64,000 nt of DNA. It comes from Verrucomicrobiota bacterium (lineage in GTDB: Bacteria; Verrucomicrobiota; Verrucomicrobiia; Limisphaerales; UBA9464). Position numbers and translations under genes: made by a program. The stretch spans positions 1-64,000 of the forward strand of contig JAFLEF010000027.1 in the NCBI GenBank assembly GCA_017309115.1, given 5' to 3'. Positions 53,427-63,800 of this stretch are shown piece after piece; the first letter of the stretch is position 1, and the number at the start of each line of letters is the position of its first letter. Under the pieces are notes generated by a model that searched no databases, was not told the DNA's origin, and saw nothing but the letters and a program-made list of their open reading frames with translations.

Positions 53427-53888
53427 TTAGATCTCGAAATCAATCGGTCGGTCTGGTTCCTGACGGAGTTGTTCGGCGCGAGTCACCAAATCCGCAACGG
53501 TGGCGGTTTCCAAGATCTTTGCGATGGCATCTCGGACTTCCTTCATAAAGGACCGCAGTGGACAGCGACGTTCATCGGGGCAGGAACATTTCTCATAAAA
53601 CCGCTCACTAATGCAGCCAACGGGGGCGAGCGCTCCTTCGAGATGGCGAACGACCTTGGCCAATGGAATCTTCTCGGGAGGCACGGCTAGTCGGTAGCCC
53701 CCGGCCACTCCCCGGCGACTTTCAACGATGCCGGCTGACTTCAAGTCGAAGAGAATCTGTTCCAGGAATCGCTTGGGGATTCGTTGCTGGTCGGAAATCG
53801 ACTGGATGCGGACGACGTCCTTTCCGTAGGCCTCACCCAGTGCTGTTAACGCTCGGAGAGCGTACTTCCCCCGAACTGACAATTTCAT
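53427..53888 (-). CDS. Rrf2-family transcriptional regulator with four cysteines
   Basis: A 153-aa winged-helix regulator. The start MKLSVRGKYALRALTALGEAY and the wing GVAGGYRLAVPPEKI are diagnostic of Rrf2. A cysteine cluster C92, C101, C103 and C109 (CISERFYEKCSCPDERRC) suggests an Fe-S or thiol-based sensor; the spacing differs from the three-Cys pattern of IscR. Rrf2 proteins sense Fe-S status, NO or cysteine and often repress neighbouring genes. The nearest targets would be the desaturase gene downstream or its own long upstream region. No isc or suf gene is present in the window. C-terminal ~35 residues are variable. Confidence 0.9.
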   Translation of the reverse strand: MKLSVRGKYALRALTALGEAYGKDVVRIQSISDQQRIPKRFLEQILFDLKSAGIVESRRGVAGGYRLAVPPEKIPLAKVVRHLEGALAPVGCISERFYEKCSCPDERRCPLRSFMKEVRDAIAKILETATVADLVTRAEQLRQEPDRPIDFEI

Positions 53889-54487
53889 GAATTCAAATGC
53901 TCATAATAGCGACCGGAACAGTCAAGTATCGGATTTAGTTGCAGTAAATGGGTTGAAATCGCTCGAAAGCCGAAGCTGTGCTGTAATCTATATACTCTAT
54001 TGACAAAGTAGTGTTTGCGAATAGCGTTGCTCCCGAGCGGTCCCGCTGCCAGCAGCGATGCGAGTAATCACTGATTCTACGAGGAATTGGTTCGCATCCT
54101 GCCGAGGCAGTCTCCTTGGGTTAGTTCTGATGTTCTATCCGGGTTGATAGGGGAGCGCGAACGTTACGGTTTGGTGTTCGCCGACCGTCGACGTGGATTC
54201 CGACCAGGTCTCTGGAGGTAGCCATTCTTGTTGGGAGCTCACCGTGCACCGGACGCCCCAACCGAAAAGTATCGACATTGACCATGAGGACACGGAATTC
54301 CGGAAACAAAACACACACACAGGAACAAGCGGACGGGCAATTGCGACACGAGCGGTGCCGTTGGCCTCGCTGGATCGCCATCCAACCCGTCTCCGCCCGG
54401 GCCTCCTGCTGGAGTCTCCCCCAAAACGCCTAGGCGGACCCGTCGTTTCTGCCGTTGGCATTCTCCCGGATTTCACCCTGTCTTCGA
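53889..54487. other. 599-nt intergenic region between the Rrf2 gene and the porin gene
   Basis: The segment 53895-54030 is clearly richer in A/T than its surroundings and probably holds divergent promoters. A TTGACA occurs at 54000-54005 but its spaced -10 is poor, so no promoter is assigned. 54308-54320 contains a short ac dinucleotide run. Frames on both strands (for example 54193-54576 and 54135-54581) lack family motifs and coding character. I see no tRNA fold or terminator. Confidence 0.5.
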
Positions 54488-56149
54488 ATGAAGGTTCAGT
54501 TTCGTTGCGCCCTATTTTATCTGCTGATGCTGAGCGCGTTAACAGCGTGGAGCAGTCCTGCTTTTGCTCAAGCTGAGCCACCTGGATCAGTGACCGCTAC
54601 GCCGTCTAACCCAGACGCGGCCCTGGTGCGAAAACTATTGGAACGGATCGAGGCTCTGGAAAAACGCGAACGGGAGCGAGAGCAAAGCGACCAGCAGAAT
54701 CGCGCCGAAGAAGTGAAGCGCCTGCAAGACCGAATTGATCAGTTGGAGAACAAGGTGCAGTCCTTGGAATCGGGGGAGATTCTGCCGGAGATTGTGGTGC
54801 AACCGGAGGGTAAACCCACCGTGGAATCGTTGGAGCAGCAGGTAAAGATTGCGGAGCGCAAGAACGAACTCGCGTGGGAGGCGGCCGAGGCCAAGAGCCG
54901 GGAGGCGCCGCGTTTCCAGGCCGGACCGAATGGGTTCTCCTTCAGTTCCGCCGATACTAATTTTGTGCTGCGGTTACGGGGATTGATCGAGGTGGATTCC
55001 CGGACGTTTTTCGGCGAAAGCGAGTTTCTGGAGGGGAATGACGGGTTTCTGCTTCGCCGCGCGCGGCCCATCTTCGAGGGCACGCTGTATCGCGATTTCG
55101 ACTTTGCGATTGTGCCCGACTTTGCGCCCCCCACCGCCACCCTGTTTGACGCGTATATCAATTACCGATACGAGCCCGGGCTCCAACTGCGAGTGGGCAA
55201 GTTCAAGCCCCCCGTGGGTCTGGAAATGTTGCAATCGGCGGCCACGCTGCCGTTTAACGAACGGTCGCTGGCGTCCGACCTTGTTCCCAACCGTGATGTC
55301 GGTCTGCAACTTTGGGGGGAATTGGAGGGAGGCAAATGGCACTACGCCTTGGGCGTTTTCAATGGAGTCGGCGATGGAGATATCTCAGCGAACGTGCCCT
55401 TTGATGACAACAAGGAGTTTGCCGGCCGGGTATTCGCCCATCCCTTTAAAGATCTTTCTCGCACCTGGCTGAAAGGAGTCGGCTTGGGTGTGGGGGGAAG
55501 CTTCGGTTTGGTCAGCTCCAACGTGGCCGGCTTGCCCAACAACATCGGCGGCACGCTGCCCGGATACTGGACCGATGGTCAGCAACAGTTCTTCGCCTAC
55601 AATCCGTTGGCGGGAACCGTGGTGGCTGACGGCCAACACTGGCGGATTCAACCGCAAGGCACTTACTTCCTGGGACCCTTCGGGTTCGCCGTAGAGTACA
55701 GCGTCTCGTACCAAGATGTCCTGAACAGTGCTACGTTGCGGAGGGCTTCGCTCGATAACACGGCTTGGTCGATTACGGGACAGTGGATGTTGACCGGGGA
55801 ACCCGCCTCGCGCCAAGCGATCGTCCCCAAAAACCCTTTCAATCCCCGTCTGGGTGGTTGGGGTGCCTGGCAATTGGTCGGTCGATACGGTCAGTTGCAC
55901 GTCGACGAAGAGGCCTTCCAGGGATTTTCAAATCCCGATACCTCCGCCGAATCGGTCGGCACGTGGTCTGTTGGACTCAACTGGTGGCTGAATCGCAACA
56001 TTCGGATCCTCACCAGTTTCTCTTACAGCCTCTTCAATGGCGGTGGAGTCATCAATCCCGTCGATCCCAACAGCGTCCTCCCGCCGGCGACGGTCACCGC
56101 AACGGGGAATGAAAAGGTCTTCTTTACCCGGATCCAACTCGGCTTCTGA
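54488..56149 (+). CDS. OprO/OprP-type phosphate-selective porin
   Basis: About 553 aa from the ATG at 54488, which gives signal peptide MKVQFRCALFYLLMLSALTA with an AFAQA cleavage site; the frame is open upstream to 54455. A coiled coil follows (about 40-95, LLERIEALEKRERERE and LQDRIDQLENKVQSLES). The Porin_O_P barrel (about 150-553) includes LRLRGLIEVDSRTFFGE, FLLRRARPIFEGTLYRDFDF and VGLNWWLNRNIRILTSFSYS, ending in a C-terminal aromatic (IQLGF), the outer-membrane assembly signal. The coiled coil may bind peptidoglycan. In Pseudomonas such porins take up phosphate or polyphosphate, but in other phyla the substrate is often unknown. It begins a plus-strand run of secreted proteins leading to the TPS genes. 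Confidence 0.88.
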   Translation: MKVQFRCALFYLLMLSALTAWSSPAFAQAEPPGSVTATPSNPDAALVRKLLERIEALEKREREREQSDQQNRAEEVKRLQDRIDQLENKVQSLESGEILPEIVVQPEGKPTVESLEQQVKIAERKNELAWEAAEAKSREAPRFQAGPNGFSFSSADTNFVLRLRGLIEVDSRTFFGESEFLEGNDGFLLRRARPIFEGTLYRDFDFAIVPDFAPPTATLFDAYINYRYEPGLQLRVGKFKPPVGLEMLQSAATLPFNERSLASDLVPNRDVGLQLWGELEGGKWHYALGVFNGVGDGDISANVPFDDNKEFAGRVFAHPFKDLSRTWLKGVGLGVGGSFGLVSSNVAGLPNNIGGTLPGYWTDGQQQFFAYNPLAGTVVADGQHWRIQPQGTYFLGPFGFAVEYSVSYQDVLNSATLRRASLDNTAWSITGQWMLTGEPASRQAIVPKNPFNPRLGGWGAWQLVGRYGQLHVDEEAFQGFSNPDTSAESVGTWSVGLNWWLNRNIRILTSFSYSLFNGGGVINPVDPNSVLPPATVTATGNEKVFFTRIQLGF

Positions 56150-56191
56150 TCCCGCGAGCCCCGCGATTCACTCCTCAATATCCAAGTGTTT

Positions 56192-57190
56192 ATGAATTCT
56201 ATGAAACCAGTACGCTTGTTGTTAACTCCTCCGCCCAAAATCGTGCTCGTCGCCGGTTTGGCTCTAGTCGGCTCCGTGTTGCAAGCCGCACCATTTCTCT
56301 ACTCACCCGGAGATTTGTTGTTGGCGTTTCGTCAGACTGGAAATGCTGATGACCTGGTCGTGAACGTTGGAGCCGCCACGAATTACACCTCAATTCCCGA
56401 CAATACGACGGTCGTAGTTCCCGCGCTTTCCTCAGAGCTTCTGACCGCCACATTCCCGAGTTTGAACGGCTTGATCTGGTCCGTTTCTGGAGCCACGCGA
56501 TCACCCCAATCTGGATTCCCGTCCCAGACACTCTGGGTCACTGCGCCTCGACTGCTGGCGGAGGTGCCGGCGTCAGCCTGGTTGCGGAAGGGACAGTTCG
56601 TGCAGGGCAATGCCGCCTCCCAGATTGACGCCGTGGGGGTGAACGCCGCGGCGTTCAGCAGTCGGACGCCAGCAGGTCCAGCCAACACGACGACCGGTGT
56701 CGCTATCCCGGTGGCCAATGAGGCGGCGTTTACTCAACTGATTGGTGCGGCCGGCGACTTTTCCGGGGTGTTTCAGGGAAATGTGGAGAATACCACAGCC
56801 GACGACTTTGACGGTGATCCCGCCAATGTCTCGCGTTCGGATCTGTTTGAACTCCTCCCGGGGACAACCGCCGGAGGCTCGATCAACACTGCCGGTCGGC
56901 ATTTGGGATTCTTTGAACTGAAGCCTGATGGAACCCTGATCTTTAGCACCCGTACAGCCGTCGTTCCGCCCCCGGTGATCCAGTCGATTAACCGCGTCGG
57001 AGACCAGACCTCCATCACCTTTGCGACGGTCGCCGGAGCCACCTATCGACTGCGAGCGGCCGATGGTCTGACCCAGCCGCTCTCCGCTTGGTCGGTGGGA
57101 TCTTCGTTGGTGGGGTCCGGAGGGCAGGGGGTTCTCCAGGATACCAGTGGCAGTCCGGTTCGCTTCTATGTCGTCGAAGTGAATCCTTGA
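56192..57190 (+). CDS. Secreted protein of unknown function with C-terminal FYxVE module
   Basis: About 332 aa from the ATG at 56192; GTG at 56186 and ATG at 56201 are alternatives. The N-terminus is a signal peptide (hydrophobic stretch VLVAGLALVGSVLQA). The mature start YSPGDLLLAFRQTGNADDLV resembles a family of secreted PVC proteins (GDLLLxFR...VNVG) often carrying PEP-CTERM tails, but I see no PEP-CTERM motif here. The last ~70 residues (VIQSINRVGDQTSITF, GATYRLRAADGL, RFYVVEV) are a beta module that recurs at the ends of the subtilase and the CotH protein. It lies 42 nt after the porin and 48 nt before the next secreted gene. Function not known. Confidence 0.6.
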   Translation: MNSMKPVRLLLTPPPKIVLVAGLALVGSVLQAAPFLYSPGDLLLAFRQTGNADDLVVNVGAATNYTSIPDNTTVVVPALSSELLTATFPSLNGLIWSVSGATRSPQSGFPSQTLWVTAPRLLAEVPASAWLRKGQFVQGNAASQIDAVGVNAAAFSSRTPAGPANTTTGVAIPVANEAAFTQLIGAAGDFSGVFQGNVENTTADDFDGDPANVSRSDLFELLPGTTAGGSINTAGRHLGFFELKPDGTLIFSTRTAVVPPPVIQSINRVGDQTSITFATVAGATYRLRAADGLTQPLSAWSVGSSLVGSGGQGVLQDTSGSPVRFYVVEVNP

Positions 57191-57238
57191 ATTGACAGAC
57201 ATTAATTTACTCCAACGTCAGCTACCAGCATACGAACT

Positions 57239-58321
57239 ATGAATATCAAGAAATTGGCACTCCTATCCGCGACGGGACTCCTCAGCCTGGCAGCAGTCCG
57301 GGCTCAGGTGGAGATCAACATTTCCGGGGCCGTGGCGTTCCGGGATACCGCCTATCGGGCTATCCGTAACCTCTATGGTGCGAACCTAGTCTCGCAGAAT
57401 CCCGCTGATAGTCCGACCGCCTCATCCCAACTAAAGGTCAATTGGACGGGAACGATTCCGGCCCTATTTGGGAATCAGGCGGTGACCGTCCGGGCCTTTT
57501 ACAATGGAGCGGTCGCTGGAATTCAGGACCTCACTCAGGATCGCTCCGTTCTCTTTCTCAACACCACAACACCCGGAGACACCAACACGGTGGCGTTGAA
57601 ATCCGATCTGGCGTTATCCTCGGTGTTTCAGCGTTCGACCGTTTACACCACGCCGACCCTGGATGACGCCCGGTTCGGGGTGACTCCAATCACGCTGGTC
57701 CGAAGCACGACCGCTTCCTCCGGGATCACCAACATCAACTCGCAACAGTTTCGGACGCTGGCGGCCAACGGTAGCCTGCCGACCTGGTTCTTTTCCGGAA
57801 ACACGAACGAGGTTAACCCGGTGGTCTTCATCAACCGGGACCCGACTGCTGGACAGCGCGTGGTTCTCTTCAAGGATTCCGGATTCAACGGATCCCCGAT
57901 TTCCTATACGTGGGACATTCCCTCGTCCAGCTTCGTGATTGATCCCACGGGTCGCACGGCGCCGCAGATTCAGACTCAGCTGAACACAGCGGGTCCGGCC
58001 ATCAGTTTTCTCGTGACGTTGGATGCATTCGGAGTGAATGGCGGTGCCAACGTCCTCGCGTATAACGGAAGCCTTCCGTTCAGGGGAACCTTCAACAACG
58101 TAGCGAACGACTTTACCCCGGTCATCAATGGCCAATACAGCCTGTGGGTCTACGAGCACATCTTCTCCCGCAGCACGGCGTCCGCGAACGTTCGGTCGTT
58201 CCGCGATGCTCTGATCCGTGCGATCGACACTGAACTCCAGATTTCGGCGTTTTCGATTCCGCTGAGCAAGATGCGCGTCGAGCGGGTGGCCGATGGCGCT
58301 CCGGTCGCGCCGGTGGAGTAA
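57239..58321 (+). CDS. Secreted protein, distantly like periplasmic binding proteins
   Basis: A 360-aa protein with signal peptide MNIKKLALLSATGLLSLAAV ending RAQ. The mature start VEINISGAVAFRDTAYRAI and the segment VTVRAFYNGAVAGIQDLTQ resemble the start and ligand-loop pattern of PstS-like phosphate-binding proteins, and the position after an OprP-type porin makes a phosphate link attractive. The resemblance is weak and no pst transporter genes lie nearby, so I leave it as a hypothetical. It ends 22 nt before the first possible start of the TpsB gene. A surface protein cooperating with the TPS system is an alternative. Confidence 0.5.
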   Translation: MNIKKLALLSATGLLSLAAVRAQVEINISGAVAFRDTAYRAIRNLYGANLVSQNPADSPTASSQLKVNWTGTIPALFGNQAVTVRAFYNGAVAGIQDLTQDRSVLFLNTTTPGDTNTVALKSDLALSSVFQRSTVYTTPTLDDARFGVTPITLVRSTTASSGITNINSQQFRTLAANGSLPTWFFSGNTNEVNPVVFINRDPTAGQRVVLFKDSGFNGSPISYTWDIPSSSFVIDPTGRTAPQIQTQLNTAGPAISFLVTLDAFGVNGGANVLAYNGSLPFRGTFNNVANDFTPVINGQYSLWVYEHIFSRSTASANVRSFRDALIRAIDTELQISAFSIPLSKMRVERVADGAPVAPVE

Positions 58322-58364
58322 ACCGGACGTCTGGATTTGCCCCATGCAAAGCTCCGGCACGACC

Positions 58365-60830
58365 ATGCGAGTGGAGTGTGTTCCGAACCCAGCCCGAGGG
58401 TTTCGGGGAGCACCTTGGTTTGGGCTTCTGCTCGCCGGGGTCCTTGCAGGGATGTTTGACGTTTGGGCGAAGCCGACGGGCGGAGCCGGGGGCACGAATG
58501 GACCAGTCCGCGGCGTGTCTCCACGCTTCAAGGTCCACCAGTATGTATTGCTGGGTCCATCTACGCTCTCCCCGGAACGAGTCCAAGAGGTCATGTCGGG
58601 GGCTGTGGGTTCGGAGGTTACTTCGGAGCAGATGCGCGACGGATTGCGTCGATTGCAACGCCTGCTGGAAGAGGAGGGCTTGGCTGGGGTGACCCTGAGT
58701 CTCGCCCGACAACCCATCACTAATGGAGTCGTCGGAATTCGAGTGCAGACAGCGGCGATGCCGACCACATCCCGAGATACCTTTGAGGTTCGCAGCTTCG
58801 AAGTGCGGGGAAATCAGACGCTCACTTCCTCAGAAGTTCAAGAAAGCCTGGCCCCGGCAATCGGGTCGGCCGTGACGGTGGCGGAAATTCGGGCGGCTCT
58901 GGCGCGCCTTCAAGCGGTGTATCGGGAGCGGGGTTTGGTGGATGCCACGGTGACACTGCCAGAGCAGGCGCCAGCGCAGGGAAAGGTTCGAATTGAAGTG
59001 TCCGAGGGAGTGCCGCTGAGGGTGGCGTTGCCGACTTTCGATGCGAATGCCTCCTTGGCAGCGGGAACTCCAAAGACGCCGGTCTTCGAAGTGAGGCGGT
59101 ATGACGTTTCCGGAAACTCCCTGCTCAGACCCGAGGTGGTGGACCAGATTCTGACGAATGCGACGGGTGCGGAGGTAACCCTGACACAGATCAGGAAGGC
59201 TTTGGGCGAACTGCAATTGGCTTACCGGGAGCGGGGTTATGCCACCGTTACCGTGGGTCTGCCGCAGCAGCAACTCACGAATGCCGTGGTTAAGGTCCAG
59301 GTGATTGAAGGCGAGTTGGTGGACATTCGGGTGACGGGCAACCGGCACTTTAGTTCGAACAATGTCACGCGTGCCTTGCCGAGCCTCGCGACCAACCAGG
59401 TCCTAAATAGCCGGGTGTTTCAAAGCGAGTTGGACATCGCCAATCAGAACCGGGACCGGCAGATCTACCCCGTTGTGGGTCCAGGTCCGGAACCTGGAAC
59501 CAGTTCGCTGAACCTTAAGGTAAAGGATCGGCTTCCCATCCATGGCCGCTTGGAGGTCAACAATTACAACACTCCGGCAACGCCAAGTTGGCGGATAAAT
59601 ACCTCCGCGCAGTATAACAATCTCTGGCAGTTGGAACATCAGGTCGGCCTCTCCTACGGATTCAGCCCGCAGGAATACAAGAACCCAATCCCACAGCCTG
59701 ACCTTCTTCTGAATCGACCCTTGATTGCCAATTTCGGCGGATACTATCGGATGCCATTCGGTCCGCCGGAGGCCCTGTCCTCCCGGCTGAACTCTTCGAC
59801 GCGGTTCGGCTATGACGAAGCGACTCGGGAGTTTCGTCTGCCACCGGCTGACGGGCAGTCCGAGGCCACGGTCTACGGCAGCGCTTCCTCCAACGATACC
59901 GGAGTGCAGTATGGACCGCCTCTGATCGTGACCGACAAACCGGGGCTGAAAATCGTCTCCCAAGACACCGGTCGAAATCTCACGGACAATGCCGCAATCG
60001 GCGGACGGTTCAGCTTTCCGAAGATCGTCGGCCAAACTCATCGTCTGGCGTTCTCGGCGGGGCCTGATCTGAAATACTTTTCGACGGAGAGTTATAACAC
60101 GAACAACTTCTTCTTCACCCAGACCTACACGACCCCTCAGGGCGGGGTAATCACAACCAACTGGGTGGAGTCGTCTCCCCAGCCCGTCCGCAACAATGAC
60201 GTGCACTATCTGCCGTTATCAGTCGGTGTGGACTATTCCCACAAGGATCGGACCGGAACGATGTCGGCCAATGTTGGGGTGAGCTACAATTTCGTGGGTA
60301 ACGCGGCTGAGTTTCGAGCTCTCGCCTTGTCGCCTTCCGCAAAGGCAGACTGGGCCAAGTTTGTTGCCTCTGCGAATCGGGATCAAAAATTGTGGGGCAA
60401 TTGGAACCTTTGGTTGCGGGCATCAGCTCAGGCCGCCACGGGACCGCTGATCAACAACGAGCAATTTGCGCTGGGCGGGATGAACAGTGTTCGGGGCTAT
60501 TTTGAAGGTGATGAAAATGGTGATGCTGGCTGGTTTGGAAGCGCGGAATTGCGAACGCCGTATCTCGTGGAAAACGTGCCGATTTGGAAGGATCAGGCGC
60601 CCGTCTGGGTGCGGGCATTGATTTTCATGGATGTGGGACAACGCTTTATTTATCAGGCGCCCAGCTTCCTTGAGCAGTTTAACACGCTATGGGGAACCGG
60701 CTTTGGTTTGAGCGCCAATATTAACAATCACGTGGACGTCCGCATCACCGTCGGCTGGCCGTTGCTGAATTCGATCAACACGGATGAAGGAACGGCTCGC
60801 ACCTATTTCTCTTTGGGAGGACAGTTCTAA
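58365..60830 (+). CDS. TpsB-type outer-membrane transporter (FhaC/ShlB, Omp85 superfamily) with extra POTRA domains
   Basis: About 821 aa from the ATG at 58365; an ATG at 58344 is an alternative and the frame is open to 58293 inside the previous gene. A basic N-terminus and hydrophobic WFGLLLAGVLAG give a signal. Then come POTRA-like repeats with the form FEVRSFEVRGNQTLTSSEV and FEVRRYDVSGNSLLRPEVV, each followed by YRERGLVDATVTLP- or YRERGYATVTVGLP-type strands. I count about four POTRA units (near residues 45-125, 145-225, 255-330 and 340-410). A 16-strand barrel region with the TpsB/Omp85 landmarks follows, including the conserved loop motif region GGMNSVRGYFEGDENGD (about 700-717, VRGY) and the final LGGQF. 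FhaC has two POTRA domains. It overlaps the TpsA gene by one base. Confidence 0.92.
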   Translation: MRVECVPNPARGFRGAPWFGLLLAGVLAGMFDVWAKPTGGAGGTNGPVRGVSPRFKVHQYVLLGPSTLSPERVQEVMSGAVGSEVTSEQMRDGLRRLQRLLEEEGLAGVTLSLARQPITNGVVGIRVQTAAMPTTSRDTFEVRSFEVRGNQTLTSSEVQESLAPAIGSAVTVAEIRAALARLQAVYRERGLVDATVTLPEQAPAQGKVRIEVSEGVPLRVALPTFDANASLAAGTPKTPVFEVRRYDVSGNSLLRPEVVDQILTNATGAEVTLTQIRKALGELQLAYRERGYATVTVGLPQQQLTNAVVKVQVIEGELVDIRVTGNRHFSSNNVTRALPSLATNQVLNSRVFQSELDIANQNRDRQIYPVVGPGPEPGTSSLNLKVKDRLPIHGRLEVNNYNTPATPSWRINTSAQYNNLWQLEHQVGLSYGFSPQEYKNPIPQPDLLLNRPLIANFGGYYRMPFGPPEALSSRLNSSTRFGYDEATREFRLPPADGQSEATVYGSASSNDTGVQYGPPLIVTDKPGLKIVSQDTGRNLTDNAAIGGRFSFPKIVGQTHRLAFSAGPDLKYFSTESYNTNNFFFTQTYTTPQGGVITTNWVESSPQPVRNNDVHYLPLSVGVDYSHKDRTGTMSANVGVSYNFVGNAAEFRALALSPSAKADWAKFVASANRDQKLWGNWNLWLRASAQAATGPLINNEQFALGGMNSVRGYFEGDENGDAGWFGSAELRTPYLVENVPIWKDQAPVWVRALIFMDVGQRFIYQAPSFLEQFNTLWGTGFGLSANINNHVDVRITVGWPLLNSINTDEGTARTYFSLGGQF

Positions 60831-63800
60831 TGAAGCATTCCAACAATCGACGATCAGTGGGGCGACGAACAACCGGCTCTCTGGGCATACTGGCCGCCTT
60901 GACCCCGTGGATGGTCCAGGCCAATCCCCACGGTCTGAGCGTTCAGAGCGGCTCGGCCACGGTCTCTACGCTGGGAAATCAATTGACCATTTCGGCCTCT
61001 CACCAAGCGGTGTTGAATTGGCAGTCCTTCAACATTCAGCCGGGCGAGACGACTCGCTTCGAACAACCCAGCGCAAGTTCAGTGGTCTGGAATCGGATTC
61101 ACGACGCACAGCCCTCCCAGATCTGGGGTAATCTGGAAGCCAATGGCATCGTGGTTCTGATGAACTCGTCAGGCTTCTATTTCGGACCGAATGCCTACGT
61201 GGGAGCTGCGGGTTTGGTGGTGTCGACAGCCATGGCTCCTGCCGAGTCTGCCGCCGGACTTTTCTGGCAATTCAATGGTGCGCCGCCCCAGGCCGGCATT
61301 GTTAACCACGGACAGTTGCGGGCCTCACCGGGTGGTTCGTTGTTCCTAATCGCGGAACGGATCGAGAACCATGGTGGGTTGAGTGCTCCGGGAGGTCAGG
61401 TCGGGTTGCTTGCCGGCCAGGAGGTCCTCCTGAGCAGTCGCCCCGACGGACTCGGAATCACCTCGTCGGTTCGTCTGCCGTCGGGCTCTGTCAACAATTC
61501 TGGCCGGATCGTGGCGGATGCCGGGACAATTGCCCTGCAGGCGGAAGTGGTAAACCACTCGGGACTGCTGCAAGCCAACACGGTTCGCGAACGCAACGGG
61601 GTGATTGAACTGGTGGCGGCAGAAGCGATCGAGTTACAGGCGAACTCCCGAATCGAGGCGTCTGGAGGAGAAGCAGGGGATGCTGGTCGAGTGGTGATTA
61701 AGTCGGCCGGGAGGTATCGGGATACTGATTCCGCGGTGATTGTCGTCTCTGGAGGGCGTTCGGGAGGCGATGGTGGGTTTGTGGAAGTTTCGGCTGCTTC
61801 CATGGCGTCCATCCGCGCGGATATTGACGGGAGTGCAAAGGCCGGGAGCGTGGGCGGTAAACTCTACATTGATCCGACCGATATCGTAATCGGCAATACA
61901 GGTTCCGGATCCATCGGAGGCGGCTCCGTGGGGCAGAACGATCCGCCTACAACCCTCAATCTCGACGTCAACTCCGCGTTCGTGGGATTCTCCGAGATCC
62001 ATCTTCAGGCCACCCGGAATATTCAGTTGGTGGCCAACACGCTTTGGGATCTGGCCGCCAGCACCGGGGTTTCGAGTCCCGGCAGCCGCCTCATTCTGGA
62101 AGCCGGCAATAATATCAGCCTCGGCTCAGGGTCGAGTCTGGTCGCGAGTCCGGGTTGGTCGATCTCCTTGTGGGCGGGACGTGATTGGAGCACAGAGTCG
62201 GGCGTTCGTTCCGGGGTGGGGAACATTCAGGTCTCGGGATCGGGTTCCATCCTTTCCCATGATGGAACCGTCGACCTAAGGGCCGGAAACAATGTCACCG
62301 TGGGCAACGGATTCATTCGCTCGGTTGGCGGTGGAGACATCTCCGTGTTGGCCCAGGGGGGAAACATCAATACGGGAACTCGCGCCAACGGGTTTCTCTT
62401 TCGACCCACCGGTTACTCGGTGGACCCCGACTTGGGCGGCATCAGCACGGCTGCGGGAGGGGATGTGACGTTGGTCGCCGGTCAGGACATCATCAGTTTT
62501 CTCCCCCTTCCGGGCGGAGTTCAAACCGATGGCGGCAGCGGGGCCTTCGGTGCTCGAGCGGGTAACGTGACGTTGACCGCTGGTCGGGACATTTCGGGTC
62601 ATTTTGTGGTGCGTCGTGGCGTGGGCATTCTGTCCGCGGGTCGCAATGCCGGCACGGAATCCCGTTTGTTGGCCTTGAGTCTGGTAGATGGTGGCTGGGA
62701 AGTGACCGCCGGTCAGAACGTCCTGCTCCAGGAAGTCCGCAATCCCAATGGCGTCTTCAACAATGTCGGCTTCGCGAATTCGGCCACGAAGCATCTCTTC
62801 GACTACTCGGATTCCAGTTACACGCTCTTGTCCGGCGGCAACTCCGTACAACTTCGAGGTACTGCGCTCCCCCGGTTTGAGGACGATTTTTCCCGGAGTC
62901 TGACGCCGATCTATCCCGCCATATTGGAGATTACTGCGGGAGCCGGTGGAGTGAATCTGGGAAATGATGTGACCCTGTTCCCGTCACCCATTGGGAATCT
63001 CAAGATTTCTACGACCGACGGTGGATCGGTCACGGGATCCAAACCAGGCGATCTGGTTCAATTGGTAGTTTCAGATAGCAGCAAGAAGCAGTATCGGGAG
63101 ACCGGGGATTTCGGGCTGGCGGACCACGCCGCCGTGCCAATCCACCTCCTTGATCCCCAGCCGATTGAACTGAACATCTCCGGTGACTTGTCGGGCGTGC
63201 TGCTGGGAGTCCCGAAACGCGCGGAAATCACTGTCGGTGGCAATCTGATCAACAGCCGTTTCGAAGGTCAGAATCTTCGCTCCAGTGACCTTACTCGAAT
63301 CACGGTGGCGGGCGATATTCGGAATCGCAACGAGTTCACCAGCGTGCCTCTGGCAGCGGTTCCCGACTGGTCGCTGTTGGATCTCGCTTTTCCGCCGCTG
63401 AACGGGGATCTGGCCGGCATCATTGGTTTGTTGCAGTACGACGCCGCCAACAAAACGATCACCTTCCGCGGCCGCATGACGGGGGATCAGCAGCGGATTC
63501 TGTCGAATCTTCCGGTCATGGTTTTCGATGCCAACGGACTTCCCGTTCTCGCGCCCAATGGCGACCCGGCTACTCGAATCGTGCCGTTTCTTCCGGCGGA
63601 AGTTACCCAAGCGCTTTACCAGAACAGCCAGGACGTTCCGTTGAATCCGGATACTGGGTACCGGCTGGGCGGCGGTGGGCGCTTCGAAGTGTCGGCACGG
63701 AATCTCGATCTGGGCGCCACGGTCGGCATCGTCTCTCAGGGACCGCGGGGCAATTCAGCCTTGGCCAACTACTTCAATCGGGGAGCCGACATCTCGGTGA

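Noticed and set aside
54000-54027. TTGACA followed by a possible -10 upstream of the porin gene
   Set aside because: The hexamer at the right spacing (54022-54027) matches the -10 consensus poorly, and it lies far from the start codon.
54135-54581. Overlapping frames of 120-150 codons in the gap before the porin gene
   Set aside because: Frames on both strands overlap, have no family motif, and the composition is not like the neighbouring genes; treated as intergenic.
57192-57236. TTGACA between the two secreted genes before the TPS pair
   Set aside because: No -10 at acceptable spacing; more likely chance.
57614-58768. 384-codon minus-strand frame across the end of the secreted gene and the start of the TpsB gene
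   Set aside because: Spans two plus-strand genes, Arg/Pro-rich and motif-free; not coding.
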